This document shows, piece by piece, positions 12,779 through 19,653 of a stretch of DNA of 21,836 nucleotides (positions within the stretch are counted from its first letter, which is position 1; every line of letters begins with the position of its first letter). The translations under genes and the position numbers were made by a program. The notes under the pieces were generated by a model. It ran no database searches. It was not told the origin of the DNA and saw only the letters and a list, made by a program, of their open reading frames with translations. Source of the stretch: LBZV01 sp000993855 (GTDB lineage Bacteria > Patescibacteriota > Microgenomatia > Curtissbacterales > GWA2-41-24); assembly GCA_964492425.1 (NCBI GenBank), contig CAZBKB010000016.1, positions 1 through 21,836 of the forward strand, given 5' to 3'.

Positions 12779-15145
12779 TCAAAGCCTTGCTCGATGCACA
12801 ATCTCCGCATCCACCACGTTAACATCACGTCCGTAGCGAAGCCTCGAAAGCTGCTTTATCATCTCCGCAATCCTCAAGTCCTTATCCATCTTGGAAAGGT
12901 CACGCGTCGTGTCCAAAGAAAATGGCGGTACTGGCTCATTGCGAACTATAGTCTTGGCATACGCTTGAAATCTCTCAACATTAATTAAATCTGTCTCATT
13001 AAATACAGGTGTATATTCGTGCTGCAGATAATTGGCATCTGTTACACCAATTCTAAAACTGATAATTGTCCCCACATTACCAAAAATGGCGTTTTTAACC
13101 TCTTCTTCAATTTGGCCAATAAACTGGTTTGCAACAATAAGGTTTAAATGGAACTTCCTTGCCTCGGCCAGTATATCCGCGAAAGTTTCTGTCGCAAAGT
13201 TCTGGAATTCGTCAACATACAGGAAAAAGTCAGCCCTTTGTTCCTCCGGCATATCCTGTCTGCTCATGGCAGCAACCAAAATTTTAGGAACCAAAATAAG
13301 ACCTAAAAAGTTAGAATTTTCTTCGCCTATCCGACCCTTGGACAAGTTAACTATCAAAATCTTTCTATTATCCATCACATCACGGATATTAAAGGCACTT
13401 TGAGACTGTCCGATTATGTTTCTCATCGTCCTGTTTGTAACAAATCGTCCAAATTTCGAAACAATGTAATCCAAAACCTCACTCTTGTGAAAATCCGACG
13501 TCTGAGCAATCTGATCCGTCCAATAGCGCCTCACAACAGGATCCTGCACCTTAGGCAAAAGTTCCTGTACATAATTCGCATCGGTTAACACCCGAACAAC
13601 CTCAACAAATGTATTACCCGGTTCACTCATAACTGTAAGCATTGCATTTCTAATCGCATGCTCAAACCGCGGACCGATAATTCCTGTCTTATGCGGATCA
13701 TAAAGCTTGTACATCAAACCCACAATGTAGGTTGCCACGAAGTGCTTCTCCTGTTCAGTTGAAGCCTCAAGCATATTCATTCCGATTGGCCGTTCAACAT
13801 CAGCCGGGTTAAAGTAGATTACATCTTCTGCCCTCTCCGGCGGAATTTGGGACAGTAAATCTTCTGCTGCATCCCCATGCGGATCAACAAAAGCCACACC
13901 ATGCCCTGCACGAATATCCTGCATAATCATATATTTCAATAACTCGGTCTTTCCGGTACCCGTCTTTCCGATTATGTAAATATGCCTTCTTCTGTCATCC
14001 TCGCTTATGTAAACTTCCTTAGTTGCACCCCTATACACACTCTTCCCAAGATGCAGGCCGCTGGATGGAATCTGTGCTGGTGCAGGCGCACGCTTGGCAT
14101 TAACCCAAAAGATACCTGGTGTCTCTACAGTTTTATTTGGAAAATGAAAAACACTTGCCAACTCCTCGCTATTTAGGACACCGAACTTACCAAAAAGGGG
14201 CATATAGCGATAAATAAAATCAACCAAAAACTGCTTTTTAAACCTAATTCCGGCAGAAGTAAAATCGTTATATTCACCATTAAACTGCGAAAACGTGCTC
14301 TTTACGTTGTCCAGATGGACCTTAGCTCCTTCATCAGTTTGGGACGAGACAACAATCCTAACCACAACATCAAATCCAACCTTAGAACATTTATTTTCAA
14401 TAGCCTCCATTTTCTTCGGATCAGGTGCAGATTTACTCTCCCGCTTTGGATCCATTTCGGCACTCTTTGTCTTGGAAACATAACTTTTTCCGGTAGTTCT
14501 CCAAGAACCACCGGATGGTCTCGCCAAGATTTGTACCACTGCACCCTCACCAGGTGCCATTTTCGCCAAAGCTGAAGTAATTTGCGATAACGGATCAACC
14601 GCCAAATCTTTATACGTTTTAATAGGTAAATAATTTGAACTCTTAAGCTTCAAAGCTGCAAATGCAAGTTTGCCTTCTTCGGAAAAGATATTATACTCCT
14701 CAACTTCACGTACATCTGCCCCCGGATATGCACCATGAACTTGTTTTTCAACCAAATCCTGAATCATCTTAGAGCATGATATATAAAATCTGATTTGCTC
14801 GGGTGTTGCAACAATCTCAAGAGAAAAGTGTTCTTGAGGAGTTAAAAATGCAAATGTCCCATGACTCTTGTGTATCGAATATAAAGAAGAAAACATTTGC
14901 TCCGCAGCGTCAATCTTGATCTCATTGTCCCTTGGAACCGCAACCTGCAGCAGCACGAAGTCCAAAGATCTTTGCTCTCGATCCTTGTTCTTCATCCAGA
15001 TAACCCAAAGCCATCCGACACCAAAAGCAAGAACTGCCAAAATCAGAAGAGCAACAACCAATATACCCATTGTTCCCAAAATCAAATTGAAAGCAGAAAA
15101 TGGGTCTATTTCTCCTGTTCGTCTTGCTGGATCCTCAATTGGCAT
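12779..15145 (-). CDS. TraD/VirD4-like DNA translocase or secretion ATPase
   Basis: This 788-residue membrane ATPase belongs to the broad VirD4/TraD/HerA-like group. After a short start is one strong membrane segment (about 21-50), then a large domain of about 340 residues, the Walker A GKTGTGKT (393-400) in a typical HIYIIGKTGTGKTELLK context, the motif VDPHGD shortly after, and Walker B FFLYVDEFQNFA with D645 and E646. VANQFIGQIEEEV (about 681-693) is the conserved sensor region. Such ATPases pump DNA or protein through type IV secretion systems or act in pilus/DNA uptake. The ATG at 15145 has GGAGGGTG upstream; a GTG at 15154 is less well placed. It overlaps the upstream gene by 11 nt. No other secretion genes are in the window, so the substrate is unknown. 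Confidence 0.85.
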   Translation of the reverse strand: MPIEDPARRTGEIDPFSAFNLILGTMGILVVALLILAVLAFGVGWLWVIWMKNKDREQRSLDFVLLQVAVPRDNEIKIDAAEQMFSSLYSIHKSHGTFAFLTPQEHFSLEIVATPEQIRFYISCSKMIQDLVEKQVHGAYPGADVREVEEYNIFSEEGKLAFAALKLKSSNYLPIKTYKDLAVDPLSQITSALAKMAPGEGAVVQILARPSGGSWRTTGKSYVSKTKSAEMDPKRESKSAPDPKKMEAIENKCSKVGFDVVVRIVVSSQTDEGAKVHLDNVKSTFSQFNGEYNDFTSAGIRFKKQFLVDFIYRYMPLFGKFGVLNSEELASVFHFPNKTVETPGIFWVNAKRAPAPAQIPSSGLHLGKSVYRGATKEVYISEDDRRRHIYIIGKTGTGKTELLKYMIMQDIRAGHGVAFVDPHGDAAEDLLSQIPPERAEDVIYFNPADVERPIGMNMLEASTEQEKHFVATYIVGLMYKLYDPHKTGIIGPRFEHAIRNAMLTVMSEPGNTFVEVVRVLTDANYVQELLPKVQDPVVRRYWTDQIAQTSDFHKSEVLDYIVSKFGRFVTNRTMRNIIGQSQSAFNIRDVMDNRKILIVNLSKGRIGEENSNFLGLILVPKILVAAMSRQDMPEEQRADFFLYVDEFQNFATETFADILAEARKFHLNLIVANQFIGQIEEEVKNAIFGNVGTIISFRIGVTDANYLQHEYTPVFNETDLINVERFQAYAKTIVRNEPVPPFSLDTTRDLSKMDKDLRIAEMIKQLSRLRYGRDVNVVDAEIVHRARL

Positions 15146-15707
15146 CGTCAGCACCCTCCAAAACCTTATCTTTCTCCGACCCGGACTTCCTAAATATCAC
15201 TTTCCTGACATGCTTGTGGGCCATTTTCAAAAGCCTACCAACAAAAATTGCTAAAGCCGCCAAAGACGAAACCCCAACTATATTCCTATTTATTAACCTT
15301 TTACCACCCAATCTTGTACTCTGGCCTTTTTCAAAAACATCTTGGGAGACCGGAATCTTTATAGTGCCTCCCTTTTTAAGCACATCACTTGCATCCTCAT
15401 CATGCGATGTAACTCCCACTTCACGAACGTCAGGTGAAATCTTAGCCTCAGCCTTTACTTTTGTTTCATTTCCCAGCGCCTGCTCTACCTGTTTTTGCGC
15501 CTCCAAATCCGCTTCCTTATACTTCTCCTTTACTTCATCAAGAAGTTGTCCTTCCTCTTTATAGATAGCATCTTGCTCTTTTCCTGTGCGAGTTCCAATA
15601 GACTCGTCACCTTTTACACCACCAGAAGATAGCGGAGCAGCACCAGCACTTACTGTTTTTGGGCTCTGTCTGTCGTCGGGAACGTTTTGCTTTGTATGGA
15701 CAGGCAT
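15135..15707 (-). CDS. Uncharacterised protein coupled to the TraD-like ATPase
   Basis: This 190-residue protein has a polar Ser/Gly/Pro-rich start, a charged coiled-coil segment (about 50-85, rich in Glu, Lys and Gln), then a compact segment DVREVGVTSHDEDASDVLKK followed by Gly-Gly and TIKIPVSQDVFEKG (about 94-130), and a possible membrane or amphipathic segment near 143-160 before a basic end. The ATG at 15707 is preferred to a TTG at 15740 because that TTG overlaps the TATAAT box. It overlaps the ATPase gene by 11 nt, so the two are surely co-expressed and it may be a partner or adaptor. I cannot name its family; part of my impression that similar proteins accompany such ATPases in other Patescibacteria is from memory. 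Confidence 0.65.
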   Translation of the reverse strand: MPVHTKQNVPDDRQSPKTVSAGAAPLSSGGVKGDESIGTRTGKEQDAIYKEEGQLLDEVKEKYKEADLEAQKQVEQALGNETKVKAEAKISPDVREVGVTSHDEDASDVLKKGGTIKIPVSQDVFEKGQSTRLGGKRLINRNIVGVSSLAALAIFVGRLLKMAHKHVRKVIFRKSGSEKDKVLEGADDAN

Positions 15708-15739
15708 AAATATATAAAACCACTTTGTGGCTTGCACCA

Positions 15740-15768
15740 ATTATAGCCGAATTCTACCGGTGATTAAA
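15740..15768 (-). promoter_or_regulatory. Promoter of the TraD-like pair
   Basis: A perfect TATAAT (15745-15740) with a weak TTTAAT 17 nt upstream. The predicted start near 15733 is 26 nt before the ATG. A small CCAC-AAA-GTGG hairpin followed by TTTT lies in the leader. Confidence 0.45.
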
Positions 15769-15788
15769 GGGAACGTGAAAGCTAAACA

Positions 15789-16493
15789 CTACCTCTTTAC
15801 ACGTCTCAAAAAAGCATATTCGTAAAAAACCCCAACAAAGCTTCCTGTCAAGCCACCAGCGAGATAAGCTACCAGGTTTGAGTATTCACCACTCAAAACA
15901 ATTGGCCCAAATGAACGCACCACGTTTATAGATGCTCCACTCACCGGGAAAGAAATAATTGTAGCAACAGTCAAAAACAACCCAAAAACCAATGGCCCAA
16001 ACACACCTGGTGCAGTTTTGTTGATACAAACAGCAAAAACTAAAAAGACGAAAACCGCACTTAAGATAATCTCCAAAACCAAAGCACTCTCAATCCCCAC
16101 ACCTAGCCCCAAAGCAGGTACCCCGTATGCTGCCATAACAGCTCTCTGTCCAAAAGCCACAGAAACCAAAACCGCCCCTCCAACACTTCCTAAAAATTGG
16201 GCAATCAAATAAAAAACAGTCTTTACTCCAGAAAGTCTTTTTACAAGCCACAAGGAAATAACCACTGCCGGATTCAAAAAACCACCGGAAATATGATTAG
16301 TTCCATACAGCACACAAGTGTAAGAAAGGCCCATACCAATCGCAGTAGTAAGCAAATGTACTTCACCAAATACTGATTGAGAAACAACCACAGACGATGC
16401 CAAAAAAACAAATAATAAAACCCCAACAAACTCAATCACATACTCTTTCCAGGGATCAATCCACACTTTTAAAAAAGCAAACGATAACTTCAT
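15789..16493 (-). CDS. Aquaporin/MIP family channel with altered second NPA box
   Basis: This 234-residue protein has six membrane segments and the two-repeat plan of MIP channels that pass water or small neutral solutes. The first box is intact: HISGGFLNPAVVISLWL with N74-P75-A76. The second, normally NPAR, reads N190-V191-V192-R193 in SGASINVVRSFGP; the pore arginine is kept but Pro and Ala are lost. The residue before the first box is Phe where His is common (GGHLNPA). The boxes shape the pore constriction, so selectivity may differ. The ATG follows an extended -10 by 8 nt, so the mRNA is probably leaderless. Glycerol versus water transport cannot be decided. Confidence 0.85.
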   Translation of the reverse strand: MKLSFAFLKVWIDPWKEYVIEFVGVLLFVFLASSVVVSQSVFGEVHLLTTAIGMGLSYTCVLYGTNHISGGFLNPAVVISLWLVKRLSGVKTVFYLIAQFLGSVGGAVLVSVAFGQRAVMAAYGVPALGLGVGIESALVLEIILSAVFVFLVFAVCINKTAPGVFGPLVFGLFLTVATIISFPVSGASINVVRSFGPIVLSGEYSNLVAYLAGGLTGSFVGVFYEYAFLRRVKR

Positions 16494-16501
16494 CTAGAAA
16501 A

Positions 16502-16531
16502 ATTAGAACACGAAGTGGGTTAACAAATCAA
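16502..16531 (-). promoter_or_regulatory. Promoter of the aquaporin-like gene
   Basis: On the minus strand TTGATT (16531-16526), 18 nt, then TCTAAT (16507-16502) preceded by TGT, an extended -10. It ends 8 nt before the ATG at 16493. Confidence 0.5.
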
Positions 16532-16567
16532 CTAACATTTGACACCTTTAACCTATTTAACACTTAT

Positions 16568-16581
16568 GTTGTTTTAACAAC
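16568..16581. repeat. Short dyad GTTGTT-tt-AACAAC
   Basis: A perfect 6-bp inverted repeat about 60 nt upstream of the aquaporin promoter. It could be an operator half-site pair or chance in AT-rich DNA. Confidence 0.25.
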
Positions 16582-16613
16582 CACGAAAATCTTTCTTTCA
16601 ACGCAGGAGAATC

Positions 16614-16629
16614 AAAGATTGTAATCTTT
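16614..16629 (-). terminator. Weak hairpin at the end of the cupredoxin-like gene
   Basis: AAAGATT and AATCTTT form a perfect 7-bp dyad with a 2-nt gap, overlapping the TAA stop of the cupredoxin gene. It is AT-rich and has no long T run, so it is at best a weak terminator. Confidence 0.3.
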
Positions 16630-17065
16630 ATTCAATTACAACTTGACCATTAGCAGAAGGGTTTGAATGGTCATGGTAGCCCCAGGTTCCTATTTTATTA
16701 CCTACTGAGACTGTTTTTGACTCACCCGGTGCAAGGCTAAGGACAAAGTTCCCACCGGTCAATTCTGGATTTTCAGTATGTGTAGGATGCTTAGCACTGC
16801 CTACCTGAAGCTCACTTGATGTATTATTCACCCAGGTAATTGATTCCCCCGCTTTAATTTTCACCATATTTGGACTAAACCCGGAATCAGTGGCAGTAAT
16901 AGTCACAGAACCATTTGTTTCATTACTAGAAGTCTCTACTGTGGTCGGCTCACTTTGTGCATTCTGGGATGAAGAACTGTTAGCTCTATATATATTACAC
17001 GCAGAAAGTAGCAACGCTGAGGACAAGATTAATCCTACTACCGCTGCTTTTCTAAAATTTTCCAA
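16628..17065 (-). CDS. Cupredoxin-like lipoprotein lacking the type 1 copper ligands
   Basis: This 145-residue protein starts with a lipoprotein signal (basic start, hydrophobic 8-20, lipobox LSAC with Cys23), followed by a Ser/Asn/Thr linker (24-52) and a cupredoxin-type beta barrel (53-145: SVTITATDSGFSPNMVKIKAG, then SITWVNNT). It should be anchored on the outer face of the membrane. In plastocyanin-type domains the end reads roughly Cys-x2-4-His-x-x-Met; here it is GYHDHSNPSANG, so both Cys and Met are missing. His93, His96, His131 and His133 could still bind a metal. The start is TTG, fixed by GGGGGTGAT 5 nt upstream. Electron transfer at a blue copper site is unlikely; a structural or metal-buffering role is possible. 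Confidence 0.78.
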   Translation of the reverse strand: MENFRKAAVVGLILSSALLLSACNIYRANSSSSQNAQSEPTTVETSSNETNGSVTITATDSGFSPNMVKIKAGESITWVNNTSSELQVGSAKHPTHTENPELTGGNFVLSLAPGESKTVSVGNKIGTWGYHDHSNPSANGQVVIE

Positions 17066-17070
17066 TTTAA

Positions 17071-17079
17071 ATCACCCCC
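17071..17079 (-). promoter_or_regulatory. Extended Shine-Dalgarno of the cupredoxin-like gene
   Basis: GGGGGTGAT on the minus strand ends 5 nt before the TTG start at 17065, the same word and spacing as at atpE. It decides the TTG start; no in-frame ATG gives a complete signal peptide. Confidence 0.8.
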
Positions 17080-17097
17080 ATGATTATTTGTTCAAAC

Positions 17098-17106
17098 ATT
17101 TTACCA
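17098..17106 (-). promoter_or_regulatory. Extended -10 promoter of the cupredoxin-like gene
   Basis: TGGTAAAAT on the minus strand predicts a start near 17091 and a leader of about 26 nt that includes the Shine-Dalgarno. No good -35 is seen. Confidence 0.4.
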
Positions 17107-17123
17107 AAAATTTCAAAAGAATC

Positions 17124-18014
17124 CTAAACCTTGTTCGAGGATCCAAAAACGTCGATCTTATCCTCAACAACTGCCGCAACAGCGCGAATTACATCCGGCA
17201 TCAGGTCGTAAATTTTGTATTCATCTGGTCTTTCACCAAGTTTTTCCTCAAGTGCTTGTTTATACGTCGCTCTAAGTTCCGTATTCACGTTAACCTTTAC
17301 AACACCACCCTCTTTAATTGCCTCTTGAACATATTCAAGAGGGATTCCAGAACCCCCGTGAAGAGCAAGAAAAGTCTCCCCGACCGCCAAACGAATCTTT
17401 TTCAATAGTTTAATATCAAGATCTGGCTGAACCGGAAAAGTCCCATGAATATTCCCAAAAACAGGAGCCAGTATATCCACACTGGTTCCCCTAACAAAAC
17501 GCTCTGCATCCTCAGCTTTTGTGTAAGATTCCTTTAACTTTTCAAAATCCAATTCTTCTCCATGTACTTCACTGCTACCACCAACCTTATTTATCTCTCC
17601 TTCAACAAGAATTCCATTTTTGTGCGCAACATCGACAATATCCTTGGTTTGCTTAATGTTTTCCTCAAGTTCCAAGTCAGAACCATCAAAATGAACATTG
17701 TTAAACCCCGAGCCTGGGGATGGGTCATCATCCGACAGTTCGATGGCCTTCATCACATCATCACGAGTCTTTCCATGATCCAAATTCAAAAGTATTGGCA
17801 AACGTGTCTCTTCTCGCGCATTAGCAGTTAAGTCAATAATATTCTTAAGTCCAAAATATCCAACTTCACCCGGTGAAAACGCCACAATCACCGGTGATTT
17901 TTTAACATATGCCGCCATAACCACTGCCTTAAAAATCTCGAGTGAATCAACGTTAAACGCACCAATGGCAAACTGTTCTTTTCTCGCCCGCTCAAACCAA
18001 TCACGTGCATTCAT
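17124..18014 (-). CDS. fba: Class II fructose-bisphosphate aldolase
   Basis: This 296-residue zinc enzyme cleaves fructose 1,6-bisphosphate to dihydroxyacetone phosphate and glyceraldehyde 3-phosphate. Family motifs are clear: NLDHGK with catalytic D79 and zinc ligand H80, GEINKVGG near 139-146, GNIHGTF with zinc ligand H190, LHGGSGIP with H219, and KVNVNTELR at about 240-248 for substrate phosphate. Length is normal for the class II group (about 280-310). The family also holds tagatose-bisphosphate aldolases (GatY/KbaY) that look alike, so substrate choice is inferred. The ATG is 2 nt after the stop of the upstream small membrane gene, so translation is probably coupled; both follow rpiB, giving a sugar-phosphate gene cluster. 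Confidence 0.9.
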   Translation of the reverse strand: MNARDWFERARKEQFAIGAFNVDSLEIFKAVVMAAYVKKSPVIVAFSPGEVGYFGLKNIIDLTANAREETRLPILLNLDHGKTRDDVMKAIELSDDDPSPGSGFNNVHFDGSDLELEENIKQTKDIVDVAHKNGILVEGEINKVGGSSEVHGEELDFEKLKESYTKAEDAERFVRGTSVDILAPVFGNIHGTFPVQPDLDIKLLKKIRLAVGETFLALHGGSGIPLEYVQEAIKEGGVVKVNVNTELRATYKQALEEKLGERPDEYKIYDLMPDVIRAVAAVVEDKIDVFGSSNKV

Positions 18015-18016
18015 AT

Positions 18017-18409
18017 TTATACTAATTGAGTCTTTTTCTTTACCTTAGCATATATATTCAAACCCAAAAAACCATTTACACCTGCTACTAAAAGAAACGG
18101 GACCCAAAAAAGTGACTTTGTAGAATATGTTGCACCAGACAGTTCAAACCCTTCCCACACAAAAACAAACATCACCATAAACTCAAAAATAGAAACTAAT
18201 GTTAAAAGCACCGTCGCCCTAAACCTGTCTAAATACCACAAAAAGGCAATTGGTAAAAACAAAACAGCACCCAACGCCATTCCGTTAAACAATGTTTTAT
18301 TGATCGTAAAATCCCAAATATTCAAAAAAACAAACACAAAAACAATATTTGCAATTGCATAATTGTGGTTACTATTCCACTTCTTCAATTTTCTTGAGTC
18401 TCCTTTCAT
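18017..18409 (-). CDS. Small membrane protein between rpiB and fba
   Basis: I do not recognise this protein of about 130 residues. It has four predicted membrane segments (with motifs NIVFVFVFLNIWDF, GAVLFLPIAFLWYL, FEFMVMFVFVWEGF and WVPFLLVAGVNGF) and a basic KVKKKTQ end. The start is uncertain: the ATG at 18409 overlaps rpiB by 38 nt, while a TTG at 18388, 11 nt after AAAGGAG (18406-18400), would start at KKWNSNHN and overlap by 17 nt. TTG starts with good Shine-Dalgarno sites occur elsewhere in this window. It is co-transcribed with rpiB and fba by position. Confidence 0.65.
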   Translation of the reverse strand: MKGDSRKLKKWNSNHNYAIANIVFVFVFLNIWDFTINKTLFNGMALGAVLFLPIAFLWYLDRFRATVLLTLVSIFEFMVMFVFVWEGFELSGATYSTKSLFWVPFLLVAGVNGFLGLNIYAKVKKKTQLV

Positions 18410-18815
18410 GCCTTCCACCTTCAAAATCAGCCTCGAGCCATGTCGTAACCGCACGTTTTGCCTCATCTGGAGTGATAAACCTGGCACCAAGTGCTAAAAC
18501 ATTGGCATTGTTATGTTCACGAGCCAACCGAGCAATCTCCGCTTTCCCACTGTTGTAAACCGCAGCCCTTACCCTCTTAACTTTATTTGCCGCAATCGCC
18601 TCCCCGTTTCCACTACCACCAATAACTACTCCCAGAGAATCTTTATAATTGGCAACTTTCTGGGCGCAAGGAATAATAAAATCTGGGTAATCATCACTCT
18701 CATCCATTTCAAATGCCCCACAATCTTCCACCTCATAGCCCTTAATACCCAGATATTGGATTAACTGCTTCTTCAGATAGAACCCTGCATGATCAGAGGC
18801 TATATACACTTTCAT
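18372..18815 (-). CDS. rpiB: Ribose 5-phosphate isomerase B-type protein
   Basis: This 147-residue protein belongs to the RpiB/LacAB family, which interconverts ribose 5-phosphate and ribulose 5-phosphate in the pentose phosphate pathway. It starts MKVYIASDHAGFYLK with the conserved D8-H9. The active-site loop reads GGSGNGE (66-72): Ser replaces the catalytic Cys of E. coli-type RpiB, and E72 is in the position used as base in the Mycobacterium tuberculosis type. The HNNANVLALGAR stretch (about 99-110) is also conserved. The frame is open further upstream to 18950, but that extension crosses the remnant described separately and is not RpiB-like. No Shine-Dalgarno precedes the ATG at 18815. 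Confidence 0.9.
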   Translation of the reverse strand: MKVYIASDHAGFYLKKQLIQYLGIKGYEVEDCGAFEMDESDDYPDFIIPCAQKVANYKDSLGVVIGGSGNGEAIAANKVKRVRAAVYNSGKAEIARLAREHNNANVLALGARFITPDEAKRAVTTWLEADFEGGRHERRLKKIEEVE

Positions 18816-18928
18816 AGATGAAATCCCGCGCTTGTTCCGTACTTGCGCCCCTTGTGGGTGCGAGGCTGTAAGCCTCCGACACAAGATAAGCATAGTATGG
18901 GATGGTCTGCAGCAACGTAAATCTTCAT
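18815..18928 (-). pseudogene. Split remnant of a second rpiB 5' end
   Basis: Directly upstream of rpiB, in another frame, an ATG at 18928 encodes MKIYVAADH (18928-18902), and after 72 nt the same frame encodes AGFHL (18829-18815) before meeting TGA and the real start. Joined, these 14 codons match the intact start MKVYIASDHAGFYL at 10 of 14 residues, while the bases differ at many codon positions. It looks like a diverged rpiB start interrupted between codons 9 and 10. Confidence 0.65.
18830..18901 (-). mobile_element. 72-nt hairpin-bearing insert in the rpiB remnant
   Basis: The insert between the DH and AGF codons carries a hairpin at 18851-18885: outer stem CTTGTG/CACAAG, an asymmetric internal loop, inner stem GAGGCT/AGCCTC and a 3-nt loop, both stems perfect 6-bp. 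It is more GC-rich than its surroundings. Size and structure suggest a REP-like or miniature palindromic element, but no second copy is visible in the window. Confidence 0.4.
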
Positions 18929-18974
18929 CCTTATTTAAGGGTACTAACATAGATTACTATATGCAAACTTAACA

Positions 18975-18983
18975 TGATACGAT
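18975..18983 (+). promoter_or_regulatory. Extended -10 promoter of the anchored hypothetical gene
   Basis: TGATACGAT ends 7 nt before the ATG at 18991; the mRNA is predicted to be leaderless or nearly so. No good -35 is present. Confidence 0.4.
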
Positions 18984-18990
18984 TGTATAA

Positions 18991-19653
18991 ATGGGTAAAT
19001 TAATATTATTATTACCACTCGTTCTATTGGTACTTCTAGTTTTCTCTTTCTCTTTTTTAATACCACCCGATTACAACAAAGTTTTCGAGGAAGCATACGA
19101 AGAAAGGATTAGCCTGGTAACAAAGTTCGTTATTAACCCAAAAAATATCAAGTCCGCCGAAGTTAGCAAAACAGGCAACCCAACTCGCGCGTTTGGCTGT
19201 CTATCTGGGACAGGAGACTATACGCTCACATTTACTGCACAAACCACTGCAGGGGAAAAAGATTTTGAATTCAATAGCAGCTGGGGCACAGACCCAAGTG
19301 GCGAAAAGATTATTTCAGTCAGCATCCCAAGCTTAACTAAATCAAGTATGGACAAAAATGGTTTATTTACCACTAACGAAAGTGCTACGAAACAACTGGT
19401 AAGCGAAATTGTAGCAGAACCTAGAATGAGAAAACAGCTTCTGGAAGAGAATCTGATGGAGAAAGGATACACTAATGAACCAGATCACTTAATAAGGATT
19501 GCCAATGCCACTTGGACATTCAGACAAAAAGCGTTCCCAAAACTCCAAAGGGCCCTAGAAATTGAACGAACGGAACTTCCCGGCTATCATGAAGGGCCTA
19601 CTCAACTATTCACACCCTCATTCTGGATCTCGAAAATTTTTTACAGATGCTAA
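18991..19653 (+). CDS. Signal-anchored extracytoplasmic hypothetical protein
   Basis: I do not recognise this 220-residue protein. It has a strongly hydrophobic start (4-24, Leu/Val/Phe-rich) that serves as signal peptide or anchor; no clear cleavage site or lipobox follows. The remainder is soluble: a beta-rich part (about 55-115, with GCLSGTGDYTLTFTA and a Ser-Trp-Gly motif) and a helical part (about 120-200). Two cysteines (about 70 and the last residue) are present. The ATG lies 7 nt after an extended -10. The stop overlaps that of the convergent oxidoreductase gene by 4 bp. Confidence 0.65.
   Translation: MGKLILLLPLVLLVLLVFSFSFLIPPDYNKVFEEAYEERISLVTKFVINPKNIKSAEVSKTGNPTRAFGCLSGTGDYTLTFTAQTTAGEKDFEFNSSWGTDPSGEKIISVSIPSLTKSSMDKNGLFTTNESATKQLVSEIVAEPRMRKQLLEENLMEKGYTNEPDHLIRIANATWTFRQKAFPKLQRALEIERTELPGYHEGPTQLFTPSFWISKIFYRC

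Noticed and set aside
14868..15564. Plus-strand open frames opposite the TraD-like cluster
   Set aside because: They are antisense shadows with low-complexity translations, while the minus strand carries Walker motifs and coupled starts.
16500..16600. Recurring GTTAA-like words upstream of the aquaporin gene as another periodic array
   Set aside because: The words have no constant spacing, so the AT-rich composition explains them.
18816..18950. Extended 192-residue RpiB starting at 18950
   Set aside because: The first 45 residues are Cys/Arg-rich and unlike RpiB; the region is better explained by the split remnant in another frame.
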